Of a stretch of DNA of 64,000 nt, positions 8,715 to 15,702 are shown one piece after another (the first letter of the stretch is position 1; every line of letters begins with the position of its first letter). Position numbers and translations under genes: made by a program. The notes under the pieces were generated by a model. That model was not told the DNA's origin. It worked only from the letters and a program-made list of their open reading frames with translations, and did no database searches. Source of the stretch: DATHZQ01 sp965216945 (lineage in GTDB: Bacteria; Actinomycetota; Acidimicrobiia; Spongiisociales; UBA5794); NCBI GenBank assembly GCA_965216945.1, contig CBDCGU010000003.1, forward strand, positions 2,294,001-2,358,000, given 5' to 3'.

Positions 8715-9638
8715 ATGTCCAACGACACACATCGACGCCTGGGTCGGGCAGCCGAGACGGCACACGGCACCTTCACGATTGCCGATGCTCGGCGGATTGG
8801 GATTCCCGACAGCACGCTCAGCTTGCGGACCCGCGATGGCCGCTACCGGCGTATTCAACCTGGGGTGTACGGGATTGCCGGTGCGCCGAACACCCAGCTG
8901 CAGCGGATGGCCGCGGCGGTCGCCTCCTTTCCGGCGCTCGCCGCGGTCTCCCACCAGACCGCGGCCGAGCTCTGGGGAATGACGAACCGCGGGATCCGGT
9001 CGATCGAGATCGTGACGACTCGGTGGGATCGCGTGCACCGCGCCGACCTCGTTGTGCACGAGTCGCTCGACCTCGTGCCCGACGACGTCATGGAGCACCG
9101 GGGCCTGCCCATCACCACCCCGGCGCGCACAGTCGTCGACCTTGGTGCAAGCAACCGGTGGATCGTCGAGAGTGCGCTCGAGGCAGGCATCCGCATGTCG
9201 CTCTTCACGCTGGAAGACGTCGAGGCGTTCGTTCGTCGAGTCGCCCGTCGTGGCCGGCGGGGTGTCGGCGTCATCAGGCCGCTGCTCGAGGCCCGGCGGC
9301 GGTGGGATTGGGCGACGGAGAGCGCACTCGAGGACGTGTTTCGGCGGCTCGTCGACGAGAGCGGCCTACCCACACCGAAGCCGCAACTCGTCGTTCGCGA
9401 CCGTTCTGGAGCCTTCGTCTGCCGGGCCGACTTCGGCTACCCGGAGGCGCAGCTACTCATCGAGCTGGACAGCGAAGCCCACCATCTCGACCGCATGACG
9501 TTCCGTCGCGATCGATCGAAGCAGAATCGAGCGGTCACGCTGGGGTGGACCGTGTTGCGCTATACGTGGTGGGATCTCGTCGAGGAGCCAGGTCGAGTGT
9601 GCCGCGAGCTGAGCAATGCTCTCGGTCGGTCCCACTGA
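8715..9638 (+). CDS. AbiEi-type winged-helix domain plus DUF559 (Vsr-like nuclease fold) protein
   Basis: A 307-residue protein of a class common in actinobacteria. Residues about 8-60 form an AbiEi-like winged helix (GTFTIADARRIGIPDSTLSL, then the GRYRRIQPGVYGIAG wing). The middle has the usual ITTPARTVVDLGA segment. The C-terminal third (from about 215) resembles DUF559, a Vsr/PD-(D/E)XK-like fold, with RADFGYPEAQLLIELDS as the likely active-site strand and TLGWTVLRYTWWDL near the end. It could act as an antitoxin-like regulator or a nuclease; the natural role of the family is unclear, and no AbiEii toxin gene is adjacent. The ATG at 8715 begins the domain; the open frame upstream runs through the repeats and is not coding. 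Two pairs of palindromic repeats bracket it. Confidence 0.8.
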   Translation: MSNDTHRRLGRAAETAHGTFTIADARRIGIPDSTLSLRTRDGRYRRIQPGVYGIAGAPNTQLQRMAAAVASFPALAAVSHQTAAELWGMTNRGIRSIEIVTTRWDRVHRADLVVHESLDLVPDDVMEHRGLPITTPARTVVDLGASNRWIVESALEAGIRMSLFTLEDVEAFVRRVARRGRRGVGVIRPLLEARRRWDWATESALEDVFRRLVDESGLPTPKPQLVVRDRSGAFVCRADFGYPEAQLLIELDSEAHHLDRMTFRRDRSKQNRAVTLGWTVLRYTWWDLVEEPGRVCRELSNALGRSH

Positions 9639-9651
9639 GGGCGCCGCATCT

Positions 9652-9704
9652 CTGGTTCCTGCGTAACTGCCTACGGGGCATTGGCGTGACCTACGCAAGT
9701 TCGG
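9652..9704. repeat. Palindromic repeat copy 3 (downstream pair)
   Basis: A 53-bp diverged copy of the same element, starting 14 bp after the AbiEi/DUF559 stop. The right arm (CTACGCAAGTTCGG) is well kept, the left arm (GGTTCCTGCGTAAC) less so, and the centre retains GGGGCATTGGCGTGA. Same orientation as the upstream pair. Confidence 0.75.
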
Positions 9705-9721
9705 AACGGTGGGTCGGTCCT

Positions 9722-9773
9722 CCGTTCTTGCGTATCTGGCCGCAGGAACCCGCGGTGACATACGCAAGAACGG
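9722..9773. repeat. Palindromic repeat copy 4 (downstream pair)
   Basis: A 52-bp copy with perfect 14-bp arms (CCGTTCTTGCGTAT / ATACGCAAGAACGG) around a 24-base centre. It is 17 bp from copy 3, matching the 18-bp spacing of the upstream pair. It ends 8 bp past the stop of the convergent thioesterase gene, so it may also end transcription there. Confidence 0.85.
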
Positions 9774-9780
9774 AAGCGAC

Positions 9781-10215
9781 TCAGGTCGGGCGGACGTACG
9801 TGCCTTGGGCGATGGCGACCAGGCGGTCGGGCTGTTCATCGACCCAGAGTTCGATGGTGCCCACGATGCGGCGCGTGCCGGTCGAGCGGATGGTGGCGCG
9901 GGCCACGATGTCGCCGTGCTGCGCCGGGCGGAGGAAGCGAATCGACATCTCGCTCGTGACGGCCATCGACTGGATGCCGAGCACGCTGAAGACACCGAAC
10001 CAGAGGGCGCAGTCGGCCAGCAAGAACATGGTTGGCCCACTGATGTAGTGACCGGGCCGCAGCTCGGCCTCGTCGTACACCCAGCGGGCGATGGCCCAAC
10101 CGTCGCCCACCTCGTCGCAGCGGATGCCGGATCGAGCGGCTGCCGGATACGCCTCCGGCAGATAGCGATTGATTTCCTCCGCCGTCGGGATCGGCGCCGG
10201 CGTTGCCTCAGCCAA
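9781..10215 (-). CDS. PaaI-type hotdog-fold thioesterase
   Basis: A small hotdog protein of the PaaI/acyl-CoA thioesterase type, expected to hydrolyse acyl- or aryl-CoA in the cytoplasm. Characteristic segments are RPGHYISGPTMFLLADCALWFGVF (the central helix), AVTSEMSIRFLRPAQHGDIVA and TRRIVGTIELWVDE. I placed the start at a TTG (10215) that overlaps the stop of the SRPBCC gene, giving 144 aa; ATG codons up to 10302 lie inside that gene and would add a non-conserved extension. The pair is co-oriented and probably co-transcribed. The substrate is unknown. Confidence 0.75.
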   Translation of the reverse strand: MAEATPAPIPTAEEINRYLPEAYPAAARSGIRCDEVGDGWAIARWVYDEAELRPGHYISGPTMFLLADCALWFGVFSVLGIQSMAVTSEMSIRFLRPAQHGDIVARATIRSTGTRRIVGTIELWVDEQPDRLVAIAQGTYVRPT

Positions 10216-10633
10216 ACTGCGCTGCCAGCCGTCCGATGAAGTACTGCCAGCCCTCGGCATGATCGTGCCGCTCATCGGCGTCGTCGGGCCCGTAGTCGCC
10301 ATGGGTGATCGTGATGCGGCTGCCTTCGTCGACGGCGGTCGCCGTCACCAGCACGGTCTTGCGTGCCACCAGCGGCTCGTGGTCCCACGCCCAGGTGAAC
10401 CGGATGCGATGACCGGGCACGACGTCGAGGAACTTCCCCCGCAGCGTCCACTCCTGGGACGGCCACCGATAGACGTAGTCGCCGGCTTCGCCGATCTCGG
10501 CCTCTGCCGGCCACCACGTCGTCAGCAAGTCGGGTTCGGTGAAGTGGCGGGTGACCTCGCTCGGGGACGCATCGGGAATGACACCTTCGAGCACCAACCG
10601 GGCAGGGGTCGAGGTCGAGGTTTCGCGCAACAT
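10208..10633 (-). CDS. SRPBCC (AHSA1-like) domain protein
   Basis: A 141-residue START/Bet-v1-like ligand-binding fold of the AHSA1 type. The pattern runs from an N-terminal strand (ARLVLEGVIPDASPSEVTRH) through FTEPDLLTTWWPAEAEI to GKFLDVVPGHRIRFTWAW and a C-terminal helix (HAEGWQYFIGRLAAQFG). Proteins of this type bind hydrophobic ligands or act as stress-related accessory proteins; a specific function cannot be given. The stop overlaps the proposed start of the thioesterase gene. The start at 10633 (MLRETSTSTPARL) is the most upstream sensible ATG. Confidence 0.8.
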   Translation of the reverse strand: MLRETSTSTPARLVLEGVIPDASPSEVTRHFTEPDLLTTWWPAEAEIGEAGDYVYRWPSQEWTLRGKFLDVVPGHRIRFTWAWDHEPLVARKTVLVTATAVDEGSRITITHGDYGPDDADERHDHAEGWQYFIGRLAAQFG

Positions 10634-10741
10634 GCCACGAGGCTACCCGTGGCCGTGGCCGTAGCGCATCCCCGGCCGCAACCGGTTTCTGACACACCCC
10701 GAGGGTATCGTGGCCGCTGATCGCAACGGTGGAGTCCCGCC

Positions 10742-12244
10742 ATGGGTGGACGACGACAACCGACATCGACCTCCAGCTTCGGAGCGGGTCGTCGTGAGAA
10801 CCACGACGCCTCGGCGTTCTACGCCCGCTTCACGCCACCGGAGATCTCGGACGCCGACAACGTTCATTCCCCTCCGGTCGCCCGAGACGAGATCTGGCAC
10901 GGCGATGCCTCGGATCTGCTGTCAGGCGAAGGGCTCGTCGCCGACAACTCGGTGGCGCTGGTCGTCACGTCACCTCCGTATTTCGTCGGAAAGTCATACG
11001 AGGAGGCGATGGGCGAGGGCCACATCCCGACGGATTACGGCGAGCACCTGACACGGCTCCACGAGGTGTTCGCCCGGTGTGTCGAGAAGCTCGAACCCGG
11101 CGGCCGCATCGCGGTGAACGTTGCCAACCTGGGGCGGAGGCCATACCGATCGCAAGCGGCGGACATCGTGCGGATCTTCGAAGATCTAGGGCTGTTGATG
11201 CGCGGCGAGATCATCTGGCAGAAGGCGGTCGGGCTCAGCGGCTCCACCGCATGGGGTTCCTTCCAGAGTGCCGCCAATCCCGTGTTGCGCGACATGACCG
11301 AACGCATCATCGTTGCCAGCAAGGGCCGGTTCGACCGGGCGATACCACGCCGGGCCCGCGCCGAGCGCGGTTTGCCGTCGGTGTCGTCGCTGAGCCGTGA
11401 GGCCTTCATGAGCTACACCACCGACGTGTGGTCGATGCCGAGCGAGAGCGCGTCTCGTGTGGGTCATCCAGCTCCGTTTCCCGTGGCCCTGCCGCGCCGG
11501 CTCATCGAGCTCTACACGTACGAGGAGGACCTCGTCCTCGACCCGTACATGGGTTCCGGCACGACGGCCATCGCCGCCATGCGCACACATCGCCATTTCG
11601 TGGGTTGTGATACCGACGAGGGCTACGTTGCAGCCGCCAAGGCCCGCATCGAGGGAGAGCACGAACGACTCGACCACACCGCCGAGCGGCGCAGCCGGAT
11701 GCGGGTGGCGCTCCCGGCCGTCAAGTCCGTCGACGAGGACGAATCGGCCGATCGTCTATCACGCGCCGTCCGGGAGGGCCGCAAAGCCGAGGATCTCGCC
11801 GAGCTCGTCTTGGAGCGCTGCGGATTCAGCGTGACGGCTCGCAACAAGAAGCTCACCACGGGCATCGAGATCGACTTCGTCGCGACCGCACCGGACGGCT
11901 CGGTGTGGCACTTCGACGTCACCGGGGCCTTCACCAGCGAGCGTGGCGGCTTGCGCCGCACCGACACGCTGTGGAAGTCCCTGGGCAAGGCGGCGATGCG
12001 CCAGCTCGCAGACGACGACGCCAGCGGCCCGCGATTCGTCATGCTGACGACGGATCTGCCCTCGCCCGGCGTTGGGCTCAAGGCTCTGAAGGCGGCCCGT
12101 AGCGGTGGGTTGGTGATGGACGCCATCGAGATGCTGTCGGAGGAGGGACAGCGGAGGCTGACCGACTATGCCGATGCAGGCGACGATGCCACCGAGCCGC
12201 TGGGTGACCTCCTGGGTACCGAAGAGCCGGATGCCCTCTTCTGA
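10742..12244 (+). CDS. Beta-class DNA methyltransferase (N4-cytosine/N6-adenine) with an extra C-terminal domain
   Basis: A 500-residue DNA modification enzyme. Motif IV (TSPPY, residues 76-80) precedes motif I (DPYMGSGTT, residues 267-275), the beta-class order; a TSPPY motif is more usual for N4-cytosine than N6-adenine enzymes. The catalytic part ends near residue 310. The remaining 190 residues are not part of a standard methyltransferase. They contain a helix (EDLAELVLERCGFSVTARNK), then TGIEIDFVATAPDGSVWHFD and a later helix, an arrangement like a PD-(D/E)XK nuclease core in which the usual lysine is replaced. The ATG follows GGAG with a 7-base spacer. Three co-oriented genes follow, the first after 1 bp. 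No target recognition sequence can be predicted. Confidence 0.88.
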   Translation: MGGRRQPTSTSSFGAGRRENHDASAFYARFTPPEISDADNVHSPPVARDEIWHGDASDLLSGEGLVADNSVALVVTSPPYFVGKSYEEAMGEGHIPTDYGEHLTRLHEVFARCVEKLEPGGRIAVNVANLGRRPYRSQAADIVRIFEDLGLLMRGEIIWQKAVGLSGSTAWGSFQSAANPVLRDMTERIIVASKGRFDRAIPRRARAERGLPSVSSLSREAFMSYTTDVWSMPSESASRVGHPAPFPVALPRRLIELYTYEEDLVLDPYMGSGTTAIAAMRTHRHFVGCDTDEGYVAAAKARIEGEHERLDHTAERRSRMRVALPAVKSVDEDESADRLSRAVREGRKAEDLAELVLERCGFSVTARNKKLTTGIEIDFVATAPDGSVWHFDVTGAFTSERGGLRRTDTLWKSLGKAAMRQLADDDASGPRFVMLTTDLPSPGVGLKALKAARSGGLVMDAIEMLSEEGQRRLTDYADAGDDATEPLGDLLGTEEPDALF

Positions 12245-12245
12245 G

Positions 12246-12584
12246 ATGGACCGGGTCCGCACGACACCAGGCGCCGTGGCGATCGTCAAGGGCGATCCGC
12301 CCCATGTGCTGCTGGCGGAGAATGCCGCCGTGATGTCCCGGCTCGTCGCGTTACGAGTCGTAGCCAACAGCGATCCGGCGACCTTCGCCTTCAACGAGCT
12401 CGTCGAGGTGCGCCGGGCGCTCCTGGAGGAGCGATGGGCGGATGCGGTGCTGATCTGGATGGAAACCACCGATACGTTCATCGACGTCTACGAGGAGTAC
12501 GTGCCCGTGTGGGCCGAGGCGGATCTCGACGAGCAGATCGCCGCCATGGAGATCCGGGTGTCCCGCATCTTCGACAGACCGTAG
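12246..12584 (+). CDS. Small conserved-looking protein in the methyltransferase cluster, function unknown
   Basis: A 112-residue protein I do not recognise. It starts one base after the methyltransferase stop (ATG 12246; an ATG at 12231 with a slightly better ribosome site is also possible). The N-terminal half is mixed (PGAVAIVKGDPPHVLLAENAAVMSRLVALRVV), the centre probably helical (FNELVEVRRALLEERWADAVLIWM), and the C-terminus acidic (YVPVWAEADLDEQIAAMEIR). Codon use matches its neighbours. The tight spacing suggests it is made together with the methyltransferase. It could be a controller or a subunit of the presumed system, but no helix-turn-helix is evident. Confidence 0.7.
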   Translation: MDRVRTTPGAVAIVKGDPPHVLLAENAAVMSRLVALRVVANSDPATFAFNELVEVRRALLEERWADAVLIWMETTDTFIDVYEEYVPVWAEADLDEQIAAMEIRVSRIFDRP

Positions 12585-12686
12585 TGTTCCCTTGCATGCC
12601 GCCGACGACCACCACCCGCAGCCTGTGGCCAGCATCGTCGAGGGCCGCTGCACGACGAGCATGATCAGCCGGACGCGGGTTTAGCC

Positions 12687-13745
12687 ATGGCCGCTCCTCG
12701 CACCGAAGTCACCGAGATCGTCACCGGCCTCGGCATGCTGGGGTTTCCTTCGCTGGAGCGGGCCTTGGCCGTGCGACCACGAGCTGTGCTCAATGTCGAG
12801 TCGGCCCACTACGACAGGCTGGACGCAGCGTTCGGTGCCGGCCGCTTCGCCCGAGAGTTCGAAGTGGCGTGGCGCAACGGTGTGGAGTTCGCCCGATCCA
12901 CCGAGGGCCTACGGGGCCGGCCGCCTTGGTCGCTGGAGTGGAAGGGCAGCCACAAACCGCCCGGATACGAGCAGATACCCGCCGATCTCCGGGTTGACCA
13001 TGTCTATCTGATCTCGTGCAAGTACGGCTCCAACATCCTCACCAACTCGTCGCCGGCGAACCTGTTCTCGCGGTTGCTCGCCGACCGGCAGGACGCCCCG
13101 GTCGACTGGTATCTCGAGATGGCTCCCGGCGCCTACCAGGCCTTCTACGCCGAGTGCCGCCGCCATGTGGGCGCCGACGACCTTCCCGAGCGTGTGGCCG
13201 ACCTCGAGCTCGAGCACCGCGGACGGCTCAAACGCGCCGTCCCCCGCTCGTTGAGCGGTGACCCCCTTGCGGCCTACCTGGCGATGGCAAACGACGTCGC
13301 AGCGGCATCGGCGAAGCGGTGGAAGCAGGCGATGGCGGGTGGGCGCCGCAAACGGGAGGAGACGCTGTGGCGGATGCTCCGGCTGCAGTCGGCCCCGTAC
13401 TTCGTCCTCGGCGAGTCGGCGGGAGGAACAGAGGTGCGGTACCGGGTCGGCACGCCGTGGGACTTCCGAAACCGCTACCGGTTTCGCAGCTTCGATGCAT
13501 GGCCGGACCTGCAACGGCGCCAGCCGGTGGTGCAGTGGCACGCCGAGGTCGCCGATCGGGTGTCGGGGGAGATTGTGCCGGTCGACGGCCACGTCGAGGT
13601 GCGGTGGAGTCACGGCCGCTTCGCTCAGGCGCCCGAGGCGAAGGTGTATCTCGACACGCCTCATCACAAGGTGCCGGGCTACGTACCCCTCACGCCCACA
13701 CGTGACGCCCCCGACCGGCTCCGGCTGGATTGGCGTGGTCCGTGA
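12687..13745 (+). CDS. Putative PD-(D/E)XK-like nuclease in the methyltransferase cluster
   Basis: A 352-residue protein with no family I can name. A charged region LEWKGSHKPPGYE (E84, K86) precedes DLRVDHVYLISCKYGSNIL, where D104 and K112 sit on what looks like two beta strands (D-x5-S-C-K). This spacing resembles the metal-binding D ... (D/E)-X-K core of restriction-type nucleases, though with Ser in place of the acidic residue. The next residues, TNSSPANLF, look like a conserved loop. The C-terminal third is rich in aromatic and charged residues (WDFRNRYRFRSFDAWP). It lies 102 bp after the small protein and overlaps the following membrane-protein gene as GTGA. A restriction role beside the methyltransferase is inference. 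Confidence 0.55.
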   Translation: MAAPRTEVTEIVTGLGMLGFPSLERALAVRPRAVLNVESAHYDRLDAAFGAGRFAREFEVAWRNGVEFARSTEGLRGRPPWSLEWKGSHKPPGYEQIPADLRVDHVYLISCKYGSNILTNSSPANLFSRLLADRQDAPVDWYLEMAPGAYQAFYAECRRHVGADDLPERVADLELEHRGRLKRAVPRSLSGDPLAAYLAMANDVAAASAKRWKQAMAGGRRKREETLWRMLRLQSAPYFVLGESAGGTEVRYRVGTPWDFRNRYRFRSFDAWPDLQRRQPVVQWHAEVADRVSGEIVPVDGHVEVRWSHGRFAQAPEAKVYLDTPHHKVPGYVPLTPTRDAPDRLRLDWRGP

Positions 13746-14368
13746 GCGAGCGGACCGAGTCTCCGTTCGAGACAGCAGTTGTCGATGCATTTCCATATCT
13801 CGTTGCGGGACTGGTGCTCTCCCTGCCGCTGCTCGCGTTGCCGGTGAGTGACGAGCCGCTGTGGGTGTTCACGCTCCATCTGAGTGCCCTGGTCATTCTC
13901 GGGCTCTTGGTGGCGTTCCGTGTCGGGCCACTTGCGGGCGCCGACTGGTTCCGTGGTCGCACCTGGGAGCGGCAGCGAAGACGACTGGCAGGGATCGTGG
14001 TGCTCGTCATGATCGTCACAGGAGTCGTCGCATTGGTGACCATGGCGTCTGCTGCCGTGTTGCGCTTCGATCCGTCGCTGCAGTTCCTCCAACTGCTGTC
14101 CGCGCTCGACATCGCATGGGTCACGGCTGCGCTGTACCTCGGTGTTCGCTGGTGGCTGGGAGAAGGGGCGAGCCGCGTTGCGGCGGCCACGCTCGGTGCC
14201 GTCTGCGTCGTGTCCGTGTGGAACTATCTGCGGGTTGTCGGATTCGGCCCCGGCGGGGAGTGGGTCGTCGACGGTGATCAGCTGCTCCGGCTGGTCCTTC
14301 CCTTCGACGTCGCCGCGGCCGTGCTGGCGGTCGGATCAGTGATCCTCGGTCTCCGCCGAACCGGGTGA
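13742..14368 (+). CDS. Multi-pass membrane protein, last gene of the methyltransferase cluster
   Basis: A 208-residue membrane protein of unknown family. Hydrophobic helices are visible at about 15-33 (YLVAGLVLSLPLLALPV), 40-58, 80-105 (LAGIVVLVMIVTGVVALVTM), 118-135, 140-160 and 185-203. The GTG start at 13742 overlaps the stop of the nuclease-like gene (GTGA), which implies coupled translation and links it to the cluster. Its 3' end overlaps the convergent DUF547 gene by 33 bp. A membrane effector in a defence unit is one possibility; an unrelated passenger is another. Confidence 0.7.
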   Translation: MSERTESPFETAVVDAFPYLVAGLVLSLPLLALPVSDEPLWVFTLHLSALVILGLLVAFRVGPLAGADWFRGRTWERQRRRLAGIVVLVMIVTGVVALVTMASAAVLRFDPSLQFLQLLSALDIAWVTAALYLGVRWWLGEGASRVAAATLGAVCVVSVWNYLRVVGFGPGGEWVVDGDQLLRLVLPFDVAAAVLAVGSVILGLRRTG

Positions 14369-15151
14369 GCCGACCCGGCAGGCGAGCGACCAGTCGTACG
14401 GCTGCCATGCAACCTGCGGATCCGCCGCCGCGATCCACGTCGCCACGTCGTCTGGCAGCCAAGGGCCAAGGGCCCGAGCGATGTCTTTCTTGCGAGCCGG
14501 GATCCAAGCCGGCATGCGGTGCGGCCGGACGAAGTCGGCGCCGTACCAGAGCAGCACCCGGCTGAGGAGGAGTGTGCCCGCTGCGCGATCGGCGATGGCG
14601 CCACCGCCGGCGAGGAACGCACGCATCTGATCGTCGAGTTGTTGGTCGAGCTCGTCTCCTTCGTACGGCTCGACACGCAACGTGGGGCAGGACGCCGAAC
14701 CACAGACGAGCGCCCCGTGGATGCGGGGGTCGCCGAAGCGGCGCACCTTGGCGTGCTCGATGGCGTCCAGCGACAGGGTCTCGCCGGCTACCTCGACCCA
14801 CGGGCGGCTGAAACCGCCCGGAACCCGCAGCACCGAAGAGGCGCCCATCGTGAATCCCGCTGCAGCGACGTCGAGCGCCCCTGCGTTGTACAGGTTGAGC
14901 CAGTAGGCGAGCGCGTGCCTCGGAGCCATGTCGTCCGGATCCAGCCCGGCGAGGCGATCCCGGTAGCCGGCGAGCTGGGCCCGCCGCGGCGCCAGTGCGG
15001 CTACGCCACCCGTGGCGACCTCGGCCAGCACCAGACGCAGCTCGTCGTGGTGGGTGCCCGCCACCCCGTGCGGATCAGGACGACGCATGCGTTGGGTGCG
15101 GAACATGGACCAAGCAACGGCAATCGGGTTGGGTCCCGGCGTCTGGCTCAT
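14336..15151 (-). CDS. DUF547 domain-containing protein
   Basis: A 271-residue protein of the DUF547 family. Diagnostic segments are MAPRHALAYWLNLYNAGALD, the mid-protein DAIEHAKVRRFGDPRIHGALV and the cysteine-containing CGSASCPTLRVEPYEGDELD, followed by RVLLWYGADFV. The biochemical role of the family is not settled. It begins 14 bp after the peroxiredoxin-like gene and ends convergent with the methyltransferase-cluster membrane protein. The gene order nhaA, peroxiredoxin-like, DUF547 looks like one operon. No signal peptide is seen. Confidence 0.85.
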   Translation of the reverse strand: MSQTPGPNPIAVAWSMFRTQRMRRPDPHGVAGTHHDELRLVLAEVATGGVAALAPRRAQLAGYRDRLAGLDPDDMAPRHALAYWLNLYNAGALDVAAAGFTMGASSVLRVPGGFSRPWVEVAGETLSLDAIEHAKVRRFGDPRIHGALVCGSASCPTLRVEPYEGDELDQQLDDQMRAFLAGGGAIADRAAGTLLLSRVLLWYGADFVRPHRMPAWIPARKKDIARALGPWLPDDVATWIAAADPQVAWQPYDWSLACRVGSPGSAETEDH

Positions 15152-15165
15152 GGGGAGGTAACCCG

Positions 15166-15699
15166 TCAGCGCCTCGAGGTGTTCCGCTGCAATGCCACGA
15201 TCGCGTCGTCGACGTCGGGGTAGTCGCCGATCGACCGGCCACGATGAACCCAGCGAAGATCACCGCCTGGTGCGACGACGGCCACCGCAGGGACCTCGGA
15301 GTAGTGGCCGGTGATCCGGAACTGACGGCGGGTGCGAACGAAAGACCTGATCCACCGCAGCCACGCTCGCAGGTTGAACACGTAGAGGAGGAGTGGCTGT
15401 CTCCGTTGGCCCAGTGCCGCGGCGACGTGACCGTTCGGGTCGAGCAGGAGCTGGTACTGGACAGTCGTGTCCATCAGTCGTTTTGCTTGGTGTGACGACG
15501 CCGGGCCGACGCCGATGACCTGCGCTCCGAGGTCCTGGACCTCGTCGTGGACTGCCGCCACCTGCGACAGGTAGTCGAGGCAGGCCGCTCAGCCGAAATA
15601 GCGTACGCGCAGGAGCAGGGTGGGTCGATCCAGCCAGCGGTCCAGCTCCACGGGGTTCCGGTCGGGATCCGTCAGCGTGATTCCGGAGAGGTCGCCCAC
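15166..15699 (-). CDS. Peroxiredoxin-like (AhpC/TSA-2) candidate selenoprotein with in-frame TGA at UxxC
   Basis: Read from a GTG at 15699, the frame encodes 177 residues with a single TGA (15591-15589) at codon 37. The context is LLLRVRYFG-[TGA]-AAC-LDYLSQV, so the TGA falls exactly on the first residue of the thioredoxin-fold CxxC, giving U37-A-A-C40. The rest is intact and family-like: GAQVIGVGPASSHQAKRLMD, the LLLDPNGHVAAALG segment and VPAVAVVAPGGDLRWVHRG. The start lies 3 bp after the nhaA stop, so it is probably coupled. A hairpin with SECIS-like geometry follows the TGA. Known members of this family use Cys at this site. The alternative is a recent nonsense mutation of an ordinary peroxiredoxin; no Sec machinery is in the window to decide. 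Confidence 0.72.
15552..15583 (-). promoter_or_regulatory. SECIS-like stem-loop just downstream of the in-frame TGA
   Basis: On the minus strand, starting 5 bases after the TGA, CTGCC pairs with GGCAG (5 bp) and inside it ACCTG pairs with CAGGT (5 bp) around TCG. Opening the last pair gives a 5-base apical loop that begins with G, about 20 bases from the TGA. Bacterial SECIS elements lie inside the coding sequence, have their apical loop roughly 16-37 bases after the UGA and usually carry a G in the first loop positions. The match is geometric only; no folding energy was computed. Confidence 0.5.
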
Positions 15700-15702
15700 C
15701 GC

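Noticed and set aside
8715..9638. Calling this gene a complete AbiE toxin-antitoxin system
   Set aside because: No AbiEii nucleotidyltransferase toxin gene is adjacent; the neighbour is a thioesterase on the opposite strand.
8426..10048. A 540-codon plus-strand open frame running through the palindromic repeats
   Set aside because: It crosses pheA, the repeats and the AbiEi/DUF559 gene in a different frame and is Arg/Pro-rich without domains.
15166..15561. Taking the 131-codon ORF after the TGA as a complete gene
   Set aside because: It would begin after the redox motif and lack the first strand and active site of the fold; the frame upstream of the TGA supplies exactly that missing part and starts right after nhaA.
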